A stretch of DNA of 7,847 bases from an uncultured Bryobacterales bacterium (GTDB lineage: Bacteria; Acidobacteriota; Terriglobia; Bryobacterales; Bryobacteraceae): NCBI GenBank assembly GCA_937859895.1, contig CALMAV010000116.1:1-7847 (forward strand), in the 5' to 3' direction. The position numbers were made by a program, and so were the translations under genes. Each line of letters starts with the position of its first letter. The stretch's first letter is position 1. This document shows, piece after piece, positions 1-6,691 of this stretch. The notes under the pieces were generated by a model. The model was not told the origin of the DNA. It saw nothing but the letters and a program-made list of their open reading frames with translations, and searched no databases.

Positions 1-539
1 CCGTAGTCCAGAGCTTGCGCCAGCTTATTAGCCGAAGCTTGGCCGGCAGGCAGGTAGACACGAGCAGCCATATTGCCGCGTGCCGCATAGGCAGCCAGGG
101 CAGCAGCAGTATTTCCCGTAGACGCGCAAGCAACCGTACGAGAGCCAACATGCCTTGCCTCCGTCATGCCGGCAGTCATGCCCAGGTCTTTGAAGGAGCC
201 GGTCGGGTTCCATCCGAGGTGCTTGAACTGAAGGTGACGCAGACCCGCCCAAGTCGCCGAGCGTATAGCCCGAACGAGCGGGATATTGCCTTCGCCTAAC
301 GTGACCGCCTCTTCCGGGTAGGGTGGAAGTATTTCGCGAAATCGCCAGACGCCGCTGCTATCTTCGGCCCGCCACGAGAGGCGGCGTTGCAGCCAAACAT
401 TTTTTAGCTGATCCGGTTCGGCCGGTAACGCGCCGATAACAACTTCCAGCAAGTCACCGCATCGGGGACAGGCTAGAGCCCGGTCGTGCAGATCTAAAGT
501 TGCCTCGCAATCGCGAGCGCTGCATCGCAGGTGAAACAT
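1..539 (-). CDS. thrC: Threonine synthase, N-terminal part (runs off left edge)
   Basis: This is a PLP-dependent enzyme that converts O-phosphohomoserine to threonine, the last step of threonine synthesis, in the cytoplasm. Translating the minus strand from the ATG at 539 gives 179 uninterrupted residues up to the window edge, so the C-terminal half or more is missing. Residues 6-27 carry four cysteines (C6, C11, C24, C27), a zinc-ribbon-like head seen in many class II threonine synthases. GEGNIPLV (82-89) is a typical threonine-synthase entry motif. NPTGSFKD (111-118) holds the PLP Schiff-base lysine, K117. ASTGNTAAALAAYAAR (139-154) is the phosphate-binding and fold signature. A stop codon lies two codons upstream of the ATG (TAG TGC CTG ATG), so the start is well fixed, although no strong ribosome binding site is visible. 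It is divergent from the permease gene. Other fold-type II PLP enzymes such as threonine dehydratase are less likely because of the zinc-ribbon head. Confidence 0.9.
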   Translation of the reverse strand, partial: MFHLRCSARDCEATLDLHDRALACPRCGDLLEVVIGALPAEPDQLKNVWLQRRLSWRAEDSSGVWRFREILPPYPEEAVTLGEGNIPLVRAIRSATWAGLRHLQFKHLGWNPTGSFKDLGMTAGMTEARHVGSRTVACASTGNTAAALAAYAARGNMAARVYLPAGQASANKLAQALDY

Positions 540-658
540 CAGGCACTAACAAAGGACGAAACGGAGTACATCGAAACTAATTTTCTTTACGGTAACATCT
601 GGCGCAGTCACTCTTTTTGGAGACGGGTACGGGATACTGACAGTGTTCCGCCTGTCTC
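540..658. promoter_or_regulatory. Divergent intergenic region, thrC / permease
   Basis: These 119 bases separate two divergently transcribed genes and must hold both promoters. No convincing -35/-10 pair could be read on either strand. The best plus-strand -10-like hexamer is GATACT at 633-638, with no matching -35 at 16-18 bases. If it is real, the permease leader would be only about a dozen bases, which would fit the absence of a Shine-Dalgarno sequence before its ATG. No T-box, riboswitch-like fold or strong inverted repeat was recognised. The promoter role is inferred from the gene layout only. Confidence 0.35.
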
Positions 659-2884
659 ATGGAGATTAACTCGAAGTCCGCAAATAGCCTGAAAGTAGTG
701 GTCGCTACCACTGTGGCTCTCTCTTTTATCAGCTACTGGCGAGGCGCAGCAATCGTCCTAAGTGATTTGGCTTCGTCCATGTTTTATGCCGGTGGTATTG
801 CTGAGCAGGCAATTGGCAAATCGGCTGCCTGGTATGTGCTGGGCGTAATGATTTTCAGCTTTGCGGTCCGGTCTGTGTACATGGAGAGCTGCGGGATGTT
901 CGTCCGCGGCGGTGTGTACGTGGTAGTGCGCGACAGCATGGGCCCGATCATGGCGCGGTTATCGGTCTCGGCGCTGGTGTTTGATTACATCCTGACCGGA
1001 CCTATCAGCGCAGTGAGCGCAGGGCAGTACCTCGGTCGCCTGATTACCGAACTACTTGGCTATGTGCACATCAGCTTCTCGATGAGCCCAAACCTCTTCG
1101 CAGCTCTCTTCAGTGTGGTGGTAACGGTATTCTTCTGGCGCAGCAACCTCAGGGGAATTGAGGAATCAAGCAGCGCCGCTCTTCGGATCATGCAGATCAC
1201 GACTGTAATGGTCGCCATACTTCTGATCTGGTGTCCATTGACTATCCTTCTGCACGGCAGATGGACATTGCCGCCCTCTCCGATACCAAGTCACGTCATT
1301 CTTACGAAAGATTCCTTAGGCTGGTTCAAAGGGACAAGTTGGCCGACGATCCCTATCATGGTGGTGATCATTGCCTTCGGCCACTCACTGCTCTCCATGA
1401 GCGGCTTCGAAACGCTGGCTCAAGTGTATCGCGAGATTGCCTCACCGAAGTTGAAGAACCTGAAGATTGCCGGCAACATTGTCTGTTACTACGCCATCGT
1501 CTCAACCGGTGTCATCACGCTCTTCGCGGTAATGATTATCCCGGATGCAGAACGTAAGCAGTATGTAGACAACCTGATTGGCGGTCTTGCGATGAACCTG
1601 GCCGGACCGGAACTGCTGCGTTTGAGCTTTCATATTTTTGTCGTAATCGTTGGCGTTTTGATCCTCTCCGGTGCCGTAAATACGTCGATGATCGGCGCTA
1701 ACGGAGTGCTGAACCGCGTGGCCGAAGATGGCGTGCTGCTGAATTGGTTCCGAAAGCTAGACCCGAAGTATGGAACCACTTCTCACATCATCCACATGAT
1801 CACGGTGCTGCAGCTCATCACCATCCTTCTGAGCGGCGGCAATCTGTACCTGCTGGGTGAAGCATACGCATTCGGAGTAGTTTGGAGCTTCGCCTTCAAA
1901 GCGCTGGGCGTGCTGGTGCTGCGGTTCCAGCGGACCGATCAGGAGTACAAAGTTCCCTTCAACATTCATGTCGGTAACGTGGAGCTACCGATTGGCCTGA
2001 CCGCAACTACGCTCATTCTGCTAATAACAGCTATCGTTAACCTGTTCTCAAAGCAGTACGCGACGATCTATGGCATTGCGTTCACGGTTGCGTTTTTTTT
2101 GTTGTTCACGATTTCAGAAAACATCAACACGCGCCAGCATATCTCTAAGCATGACTCTCACCTCGAAGAGTTCAACCTGGCACAACAACCGCGAATGGAA
2201 GCGGCCGCTCTTCACGCCCGTGCAGGTTGTGTGCTGGTAGCGGTTCGTCATACGACTAATCTGCAGCACCTTCGCCGGACTTTGCAGAAAACGGATTTGC
2301 GGCGGCATGACATCGTCGTGATGACTGTGCGGTTGATTGTGCCTGATAGCGAGTACTTGTTAAGCGGCGAACAGGTCTTCGGGTCTGACGAGAGAGAACT
2401 TTTTACTGCCGTAGTGAACCAGGCTGAGAAGGAAGGAAAGACGGTGGAGCTGCTGGTAGTGCCGGCGCTGGATCCGTTTACGGCCGTGGTGGAAACGGCG
2501 AGCAACCTGAAAGTCTCACGATTGGTGACGGGCGTTTCCGTCCGCATGAGCTCGGAGGAGTTGGCGCGCAGAATAGGTCTGGCTTGGGAGAAACTTGCCG
2601 AGCCTCGGCATCCATTCTCGCTGGAGATTATTACGCCTGATCGTCCGTCGACGTTTGTAAACTTAGGGCCGCATCCGCCTCGGCTCTGGCCTGAGGATGT
2701 AGACAAGTTGCACGATCTCTGGTTACGCCTGAGTGCGGACGATGCATTAGGTTCGAAGCTGCATCATCGGGATATTGTAGGGCTGGCGTTGCGCCGGCTC
2801 GACAATGAGCTCAGCGGCCAGGATCGGCAGGCTGTTCTTTCCCAATTAGATAATGAACTCCGCGAGCACTCCCGCCTCTCGTAA
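659..2884 (+). CDS. APC-superfamily amino acid permease with cytoplasmic stress-protein-like tail
   Basis: This is a predicted inner-membrane transporter of amino acids or related amines; the substrate cannot be told from sequence. Residues 12-485 contain about 12 hydrophobic segments (for example 12-34, 57-75, 104-127, 145-160, 178-198, 229-247, 272-294, 322-340, 376-422 as two, 443-463, 468-485). GFETLAQVYREIASPKLKNL (249-268) matches the conserved region after APC transmembrane segment 6 (GFE...EI..P..N). NRVAEDGVLLNWFRKLDPKYGTT (352-374) matches the R..A.DG...F......GTT loop. Residues 520-660 form an alternating beta/alpha soluble region (VLVAVR, IVVMTVRL, VELLVVP, SRLVTGVS) like a universal stress protein domain, followed by a helical, charged tail (680-741). 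At 741 residues it is much longer than a 450-500 residue APC permease. The start is the only ATG after an in-frame TGA at 638, and it lacks a visible Shine-Dalgarno sequence. A stretch of eight T lies at 2093-2100 within FF-L codons, and the frame is intact. Confidence 0.85.
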   Translation: MEINSKSANSLKVVVATTVALSFISYWRGAAIVLSDLASSMFYAGGIAEQAIGKSAAWYVLGVMIFSFAVRSVYMESCGMFVRGGVYVVVRDSMGPIMARLSVSALVFDYILTGPISAVSAGQYLGRLITELLGYVHISFSMSPNLFAALFSVVVTVFFWRSNLRGIEESSSAALRIMQITTVMVAILLIWCPLTILLHGRWTLPPSPIPSHVILTKDSLGWFKGTSWPTIPIMVVIIAFGHSLLSMSGFETLAQVYREIASPKLKNLKIAGNIVCYYAIVSTGVITLFAVMIIPDAERKQYVDNLIGGLAMNLAGPELLRLSFHIFVVIVGVLILSGAVNTSMIGANGVLNRVAEDGVLLNWFRKLDPKYGTTSHIIHMITVLQLITILLSGGNLYLLGEAYAFGVVWSFAFKALGVLVLRFQRTDQEYKVPFNIHVGNVELPIGLTATTLILLITAIVNLFSKQYATIYGIAFTVAFFLLFTISENINTRQHISKHDSHLEEFNLAQQPRMEAAALHARAGCVLVAVRHTTNLQHLRRTLQKTDLRRHDIVVMTVRLIVPDSEYLLSGEQVFGSDERELFTAVVNQAEKEGKTVELLVVPALDPFTAVVETASNLKVSRLVTGVSVRMSSEELARRIGLAWEKLAEPRHPFSLEIITPDRPSTFVNLGPHPPRLWPEDVDKLHDLWLRLSADDALGSKLHHRDIVGLALRRLDNELSGQDRQAVLSQLDNELREHSRLS

Positions 2885-2899
2885 GCTATCGGAGAAAAC

Positions 2900-3115
2900 T
2901 CAGCCCTCTGTAAGGAAGCTTTCGCCTTCGGCTGTGTTTCGAAAATCAACTTCGGCCGCTTGCAAAATGTTTACTGACTCATCATGGGTCTCTGCAACAT
3001 AGAGCAGGATGTCGGCAATTGCATCGGTAGCGCTGGAGTAATTGTCACTGGTACGGCTTCGATAGAGCTTGATGATCTGCTCGCCTCGTCGCTTACGTTC
3101 TCGAAGGGTTGCCAT
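2900..3115 (-). CDS. Small uncharacterised protein (about 71 residues)
   Basis: I do not recognise a named family. The product from the ATG at 3115 begins MATLRERKRRGEQIIKLYRS and continues with TDAIADILLYVAE (residues 29-41), then a helical acidic C-terminus ending FLTEG. It is basic at the N-terminus, mostly helical in character, and has no membrane segment or signal peptide, so it should be cytoplasmic. It reads like a genuine protein: balanced composition, regular amphipathic pattern, no low-complexity shadow character. It resembles, from memory, small proteins seen on acidobacterial genomes and plasmids. The frame stays open upstream to a GTG at 3184 (94 residues). ATG 3145 is another possible start, but the residues before 3115 (MAALPFPLPL) look non-conserved and no clear ribosome binding site decides between them. 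It is convergent with the permease (15 bases between stops) and divergent from the royal-jelly-type gene. Confidence 0.55.
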   Translation of the reverse strand: MATLRERKRRGEQIIKLYRSRTSDNYSSATDAIADILLYVAETHDESVNILQAAEVDFRNTAEGESFLTEG

Positions 3116-3220
3116 CAATGGAAGAGGGAATGGCAGAGCTGCCATCTCGATGATACTGCACTTTGAAATTATCCAGTTGTCCACTAGGGCTGGGAGTAGT
3201 CACAGGTAACTGGTGGAGAT

Positions 3221-4348
3221 GTGGAGTGTCGGACTACCGTGGGCAGATACTTTCAATCTCGACTGATGCGTTCGACCGCGCCTTTAGCAGCCTTGGCAAT
3301 AGCTCTCGCAGGGCTTGACGCTTCAAGGCTGCTGGCTCAAACGGCATCGCTTACAGAAGTGTTTCACGATGACAACTTTCAGCTGACTGGGGTTAGCGTT
3401 TCTAAGAGCGGACGTCTGTTTGTTAACTATCCGCGCTGGTCGGATAAGTATCTCAACGCGGTTGTCGAAGTGATGCAGGATGGTTCCACGAAGCCATATC
3501 CTGATGGGGAGTGGAATCAGTGGGATTCCAAACCGGAGACGGCGGCCACACATTTTGTCTGCGTACAGAGCGTGGTGGCGGATGGCAATTCACTTTGGGT
3601 AGTAGACCCGGCTGCGCCTCTACTGGCGACTGTGGTGCCTAACGGTCCCAAGCTGGTGCAAATTGACCTAGCGACGAACAAGGTGGTCCGGGTATTATCG
3701 TTCGGTTCGGATGTAATTAAGCCGGGAAGTTATTTGAACGATGTGCGGTTCGACACCAACCGGCACACAGCATACATGACCGATAGCGGACGGGGCGGCA
3801 TTGTAGTGGTAGATCTGCGAAGCGGGAAAGCACATCGCGCACTGGATGGCATCTCACAAGTGAAAGTGGAGCCCGGCGTTCAGATTGTCATTAACGGTAA
3901 GCCTGTGATCGGGCCTGATGGCAAGCCACCACAATTCAACTCTGACGGCATAGCGCTGTCCCCAAATGGCGAGTATCTCTACTTTCAGGCGGTGACGGCC
4001 AGGCATCTGTATCGGGTAAAAACCGCCCTGCTGCGCGATCAGCCCGCGCAGGCGGCAGGAGCGGTGGAGACGGTGGCAACAACCTTCCCAGTCGATGGGC
4101 TGTGGATGAACAATGGAGGACAGCTTTACTTGAGTGATTTGCAGGACAACGCAGTGCAGCGCCTTGACACAAACGGAAAGATAACACTGATTGCGAAAGA
4201 TGCGCGCCTGCAGTGGCCAGATACGTTCAGCCAAGGGCCGGACGGTGCGATGTACATTACTGCTTCACACATCCATGAGTCACCGCGTTACAACAGGGGG
4301 CTCAGCACTCGCAAGCTGCCATATCAGGTGTTCCGTTTCCAACCGTAA
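3221..4348 (+). CDS. Secreted major royal jelly / Yellow-type beta-propeller protein
   Basis: This is a predicted exported six-bladed propeller of the MRJP/Yellow family (SMP-30/gluconolactonase-like fold); its ligand or reaction is unknown. From M16 (ATG 3266) the sequence has a signal peptide: MRSTAPLAALAIALAGL, then a likely cut near LLA-Q (residues 37-40). Family-like blocks follow: LTGVSVSKSGRLFVNYPRW (55-73), the VVADGNSLWVVDPA block (118-131), LNDVRFD...AYMTDS (172-189), SDGIALSPNGEYLYF (241-255), VDGLWMNNGGQLYLSD (291-306) and QWPDTFSQGPDGAMYITAS (331-349). Alternating aspartates and asparagines at blade edges fit metal or ligand binding as in SMP-30-like propellers, but this is inference. 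The length (375) is usual for the family. The start is uncertain: the frame opens at GTG 3221, another GTG is at 3239, and ATG 3266 gives the cleanest signal peptide but has no visible ribosome binding site. The nearby GGTGGAG at 3212-3218 is too close to GTG 3221. Confidence 0.8.
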   Translation: MECRTTVGRYFQSRLMRSTAPLAALAIALAGLDASRLLAQTASLTEVFHDDNFQLTGVSVSKSGRLFVNYPRWSDKYLNAVVEVMQDGSTKPYPDGEWNQWDSKPETAATHFVCVQSVVADGNSLWVVDPAAPLLATVVPNGPKLVQIDLATNKVVRVLSFGSDVIKPGSYLNDVRFDTNRHTAYMTDSGRGGIVVVDLRSGKAHRALDGISQVKVEPGVQIVINGKPVIGPDGKPPQFNSDGIALSPNGEYLYFQAVTARHLYRVKTALLRDQPAQAAGAVETVATTFPVDGLWMNNGGQLYLSDLQDNAVQRLDTNGKITLIAKDARLQWPDTFSQGPDGAMYITASHIHESPRYNRGLSTRKLPYQVFRFQP

Positions 4349-4356
4349 GCGAGGCG

Positions 4357-5559
4357 CTACGCCGATTGCAACTGAACCTTCTTACCCGCTAACGAAAGGT
4401 TCTCGCGCACGAAGGTTTCGTCCCATAAGTTGGAGTTAATAGCGGAAATGCGCGGGTTCTGCAGCACCCACAGATAGGCTTTCATAGGCGGCTTCATGTC
4501 GCCGGGAATAATTTTGTTGATCTTGTCAATGCGCCACTGCGGAATGGGCTGCAACGGCTTGTGGTGAGTGGCTACAGCATGCGCAGTCTTCATCGCAATA
4601 ACACCGACGTCATTGTTGGTTGCTTCAACTATGGCCTGGTCCAGGTAGCCGGCGTTGATGACGTTATAGGCAACCATCACGGCATCATAGTGACGCAATT
4701 CGTTGGCTTTACGCACAATGGCAGCCGGATCGTTATGCGACGTAACACCGAGATAACGTGCCTTACCCGCTTTGCGAATGGATTGGAAGGTCTCGTAAAT
4801 ATGAGGGTTGTCCAATTCGTCGGCGGTGGCAGCGCCGTGGGGGCACATAAGCAGATCGAAATGATCCGTTCCTACGCGCGATAGGCTGCCGTTGATTGAA
4901 TCTTCAATGCACTGCCGGAACCTCTGGCTGCCTTCTACCAAATGCGCGTAGTCGGGCCTCATCACAGTGCTCAGGACGCTGCCCGGGAATTGACCCTGCT
5001 GGCCCGGAAAGTAAGTGATATAGTAACCCGGTTTTTCGGCGAGGCTTGTCTGCCTGACCTCAGTGACACGCTTCATGATGGCTACTTGCTTATCGCCAGG
5101 TAGGCCCTTGAAAACCTCGTCGTACATCTGGTTCCGTAAGCGGCCGAATTGGCTCACCTTAGTTTGAAGGAACACCTTGTCGCGCTTGGCTGAACCACCG
5201 AGAAACTTACCGTACGCAATTTCGCAGTCGCCATTACCGTACGCCGGCGCCATGTCGAGGTAATTCAGGCCCATCTCAAGAGCCAGATCCAGGTGCTTGT
5301 AGTTATCAGAACCAATTGGATCCCCACCTGAGATGACTTCTGAAATCATCAAGTTGGTGCGCCCCAGGCGCCGATAAGCCATACCGCTCTGGCGATTGCG
5401 CCACTCGGCATTGGGTGTTGGCTCAGTGCTCAGTTTGCTTGCGCCGGCTGGAGTTGCGCTGCTGTTTTGTGCAAGTCCGGCTGTATCCCCAACTAGTCCA
5501 AGAGCGGTTGTGGCTAATAGCGAAGTGTGCAGGAAGTCACGGCGGGAGTCTGACGACAA
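4357..5559 (-). CDS. Tat-exported aldo/keto reductase
   Basis: This is a predicted NAD(P)H-dependent oxidoreductase of the aldo/keto reductase superfamily (TIM barrel), sent folded across the membrane by the Tat system; the substrate is unknown. The N-terminus SRRDFLHTSLLATTALGLVG (5-24) is a twin-arginine signal with a hydrophobic core and a probable cut near AGLA-Q (30/31). The AKR tetrad is visible: D102 and Y107 in NYLDMAPAYG, K134 in FLQTKV, and H241 in LLMCPHG. RLGRTNLMISEV (64-75) and ARYLGVTSHN (267-276) are typical AKR strands. K134 and H241 are 107 residues apart, against roughly 30 in classical AKRs, so there is an insertion of about 70 residues (around 140-210). The start is TTG at 5559: an in-frame TGA lies four codons upstream, the Tat arginines follow at once, and TTGAGGG sits 6 bases upstream of the TTG. 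It is the last gene of a minus-strand run. Confidence 0.85.
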   Translation of the reverse strand: MSSDSRRDFLHTSLLATTALGLVGDTAGLAQNSSATPAGASKLSTEPTPNAEWRNRQSGMAYRRLGRTNLMISEVISGGDPIGSDNYKHLDLALEMGLNYLDMAPAYGNGDCEIAYGKFLGGSAKRDKVFLQTKVSQFGRLRNQMYDEVFKGLPGDKQVAIMKRVTEVRQTSLAEKPGYYITYFPGQQGQFPGSVLSTVMRPDYAHLVEGSQRFRQCIEDSINGSLSRVGTDHFDLLMCPHGAATADELDNPHIYETFQSIRKAGKARYLGVTSHNDPAAIVRKANELRHYDAVMVAYNVINAGYLDQAIVEATNNDVGVIAMKTAHAVATHHKPLQPIPQWRIDKINKIIPGDMKPPMKAYLWVLQNPRISAINSNLWDETFVRENLSLAGKKVQLQSA

Positions 5560-5565
5560 AGGAGG

Positions 5566-5572
5566 CCCTCAA
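5566..5572 (-). promoter_or_regulatory. Ribosome binding site deciding the TTG start of the aldo/keto reductase
   Basis: Read on the minus strand, TTGAGGG ends 6 bases before the TTG at 5557-5559. Its GAGG core complements the 16S rRNA tail. With the in-frame TGA at 5569-5571 overlapping it, no earlier start is possible, and any later start would remove the twin arginines. The site therefore supports translation from TTG. Confidence 0.6.
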
Positions 5573-5624
5573 CTTTCCCTTAGATGTTATCAGTCCGATG
5601 CCGGGAGCTTGAGCCTGTAAAAGG

Positions 5625-6638
5625 CTACCGGAAGGCGAAAGAAGGCTTCAGTTCGCACCGAAAAAGCCGAGTCCGGTCGGGGTTCAGTTCCTGCCTGCAC
5701 GTAGCCCAGGAAAGCAGCAGGCTTGGCCCTAAAGGAAAGATGATATTGGTGCTACCCAATTCGGCCTCAATGCTTGGGCCCTCAGCAGTGGCAGGAAGTG
5801 TAAACTGCATTGTCGAGCCGAAAGTTGCCGGAAAAGATTGCCGAACAAGATCACTCTCCATCGTGCGACTTACTTCCGATTCAACGAGGAAGGTAACGGT
5901 ATCGGACCAGTTACGGATTTTAATGTGTAAGTAACCGCCGGGACTCGCGATATTACTTTCCTCCACCTGAGTAAAGACACAGGGACCGGAAATGCAGGAG
6001 CTGCGAACGTTAGTGAACTGATTGCCATTACCGGCATCATACGTGACTGACTGTATGCTTGCCCGCCACTTTCCATCAGGTGAACAAACGGGAGCCCCAG
6101 CGCAGGGAACGTTTCCTCGGTTCTGGACTTCGAAGGATCTTACTATGCTGCCGATAGTAAGCGTGCTGGTGGCTTTTACGGTGTATCTAATTCTTAGGTT
6201 TGTGATGTTGAGAACGGGACCATCATACGGCTGACTGCCAGTAACAGGTCTGGTTGTTGCAAGCCGTACGATAAATAGTTGGTTCAAGTTAACGGGCGAT
6301 AGGACCGCAGTTTTGTACTCAGGGTGGGACACAGTAAGAACGAGTGCTTCCTCCGGCCGATTAGGCAGCGGCCCAAGTTGAAAGTAGCCGGACGTATTAG
6401 ACCGCGTGGCTACCCGCCGTTTGCCGAAGCTCGAACTGATCTCCGCATCGAGGATCGGGACCTGTTTCTGGGGGTCCGGGTCTTCGACCAGCACAACCCC
6501 GGTCAGAACCAAACTAGGCCGGATCGTTGAAAGGTACCTGTAAAGCGCGCCTAATCCAATAGCAAGCAGCGCAAGGATCAGAATCAGGATAGAACGCCTT
6601 ACTACTTGATTCAACGATGTAGATCCTGCCTCTCCCAA
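5625..6638 (-). CDS. Membrane-anchored carboxypeptidase-regulatory-like protein with six cysteines
   Basis: The function is unknown. Residues 15-36 (SILILILALLAIGLGALYRY) form one hydrophobic segment after a short basic N-terminus, so the protein is probably a signal-anchor protein with about 300 residues outside the cytoplasm. Residues 44-128 look like a carboxypeptidase regulatory-like (transthyretin-type) beta-sandwich: LTGVVLVEDPD, PILDAEISSS, ATRSNTSGYFQLGPLP, LVLTVSHPEYKT. This module is abundant in acidobacterial surface proteins. The rest (140-337) is beta-rich without a family I can name. It holds six cysteines (179, 185, 215, 220, 314, 328), which could make three disulfides outside the cytoplasm. 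The frame opens at TTG 6638 directly after an in-frame TAA. A second TTG at 6614 (residue 9) is preceded by GGAGAGGCAGGA with 9 bases of spacing and may be the real start. Both leave the anchor intact. It lies 53 bases downstream of the SDR gene and 65 upstream of the aldo/keto reductase gene. Confidence 0.65.
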   Translation of the reverse strand: MGEAGSTSLNQVVRRSILILILALLAIGLGALYRYLSTIRPSLVLTGVVLVEDPDPQKQVPILDAEISSSFGKRRVATRSNTSGYFQLGPLPNRPEEALVLTVSHPEYKTAVLSPVNLNQLFIVRLATTRPVTGSQPYDGPVLNITNLRIRYTVKATSTLTIGSIVRSFEVQNRGNVPCAGAPVCSPDGKWRASIQSVTYDAGNGNQFTNVRSSCISGPCVFTQVEESNIASPGGYLHIKIRNWSDTVTFLVESEVSRTMESDLVRQSFPATFGSTMQFTLPATAEGPSIEAELGSTNIIFPLGPSLLLSWATCRQELNPDRTRLFRCELKPSFAFR

Positions 6639-6650
6639 TTAGAATGGCAG

Positions 6651-6676
6651 AGGCCCGGAGTAACAGATCCAGGCCT
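6651..6676 (-). other. Intercistronic RNA hairpin between SDR and membrane-protein genes
   Basis: On the minus strand AGGCCTGGA (6676-6668) pairs with TCCGGGCCT (6659-6651) in nine consecutive pairs including one U-G, around an 8-base loop. It starts 15 bases after the SDR stop and ends 12 bases before the first TTG of the next gene. No run of U follows it on the minus strand, so it is a poor intrinsic terminator. A role in transcript end protection, attenuation or partial termination is possible but only inferred. Confidence 0.5.
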
Positions 6677-6691
6677 TTAACAGAGTGATAA

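Noticed and set aside
15..299. Open frames at the left edge on both strands
   Set aside because: The thrC frame, open from 539 to the edge with PLP and STGNTAA motifs, explains this region.
2093..2100. Run of eight T in the permease as a phase-variation tract
   Set aside because: It simply encodes Phe-Phe-Leu in a membrane segment with the frame intact; a single short tract is weak evidence.
2248..2706. 152-codon minus-strand open frame inside the permease gene
   Set aside because: It lies wholly opposite a convincing coding region, is Ser/Arg/Thr rich and has no recognisable motif; a shadow of the permease codons.
4351..4362. GGCG-CTA-CGCC as a terminator between the convergent genes
   Set aside because: Four-base stem, three-base loop and no T-run on either strand.
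5584..5934. 116-codon plus-strand open frame
   Set aside because: It overlaps the C-terminal end of the six-cysteine protein on the other strand, and its composition is typical of an antisense shadow.
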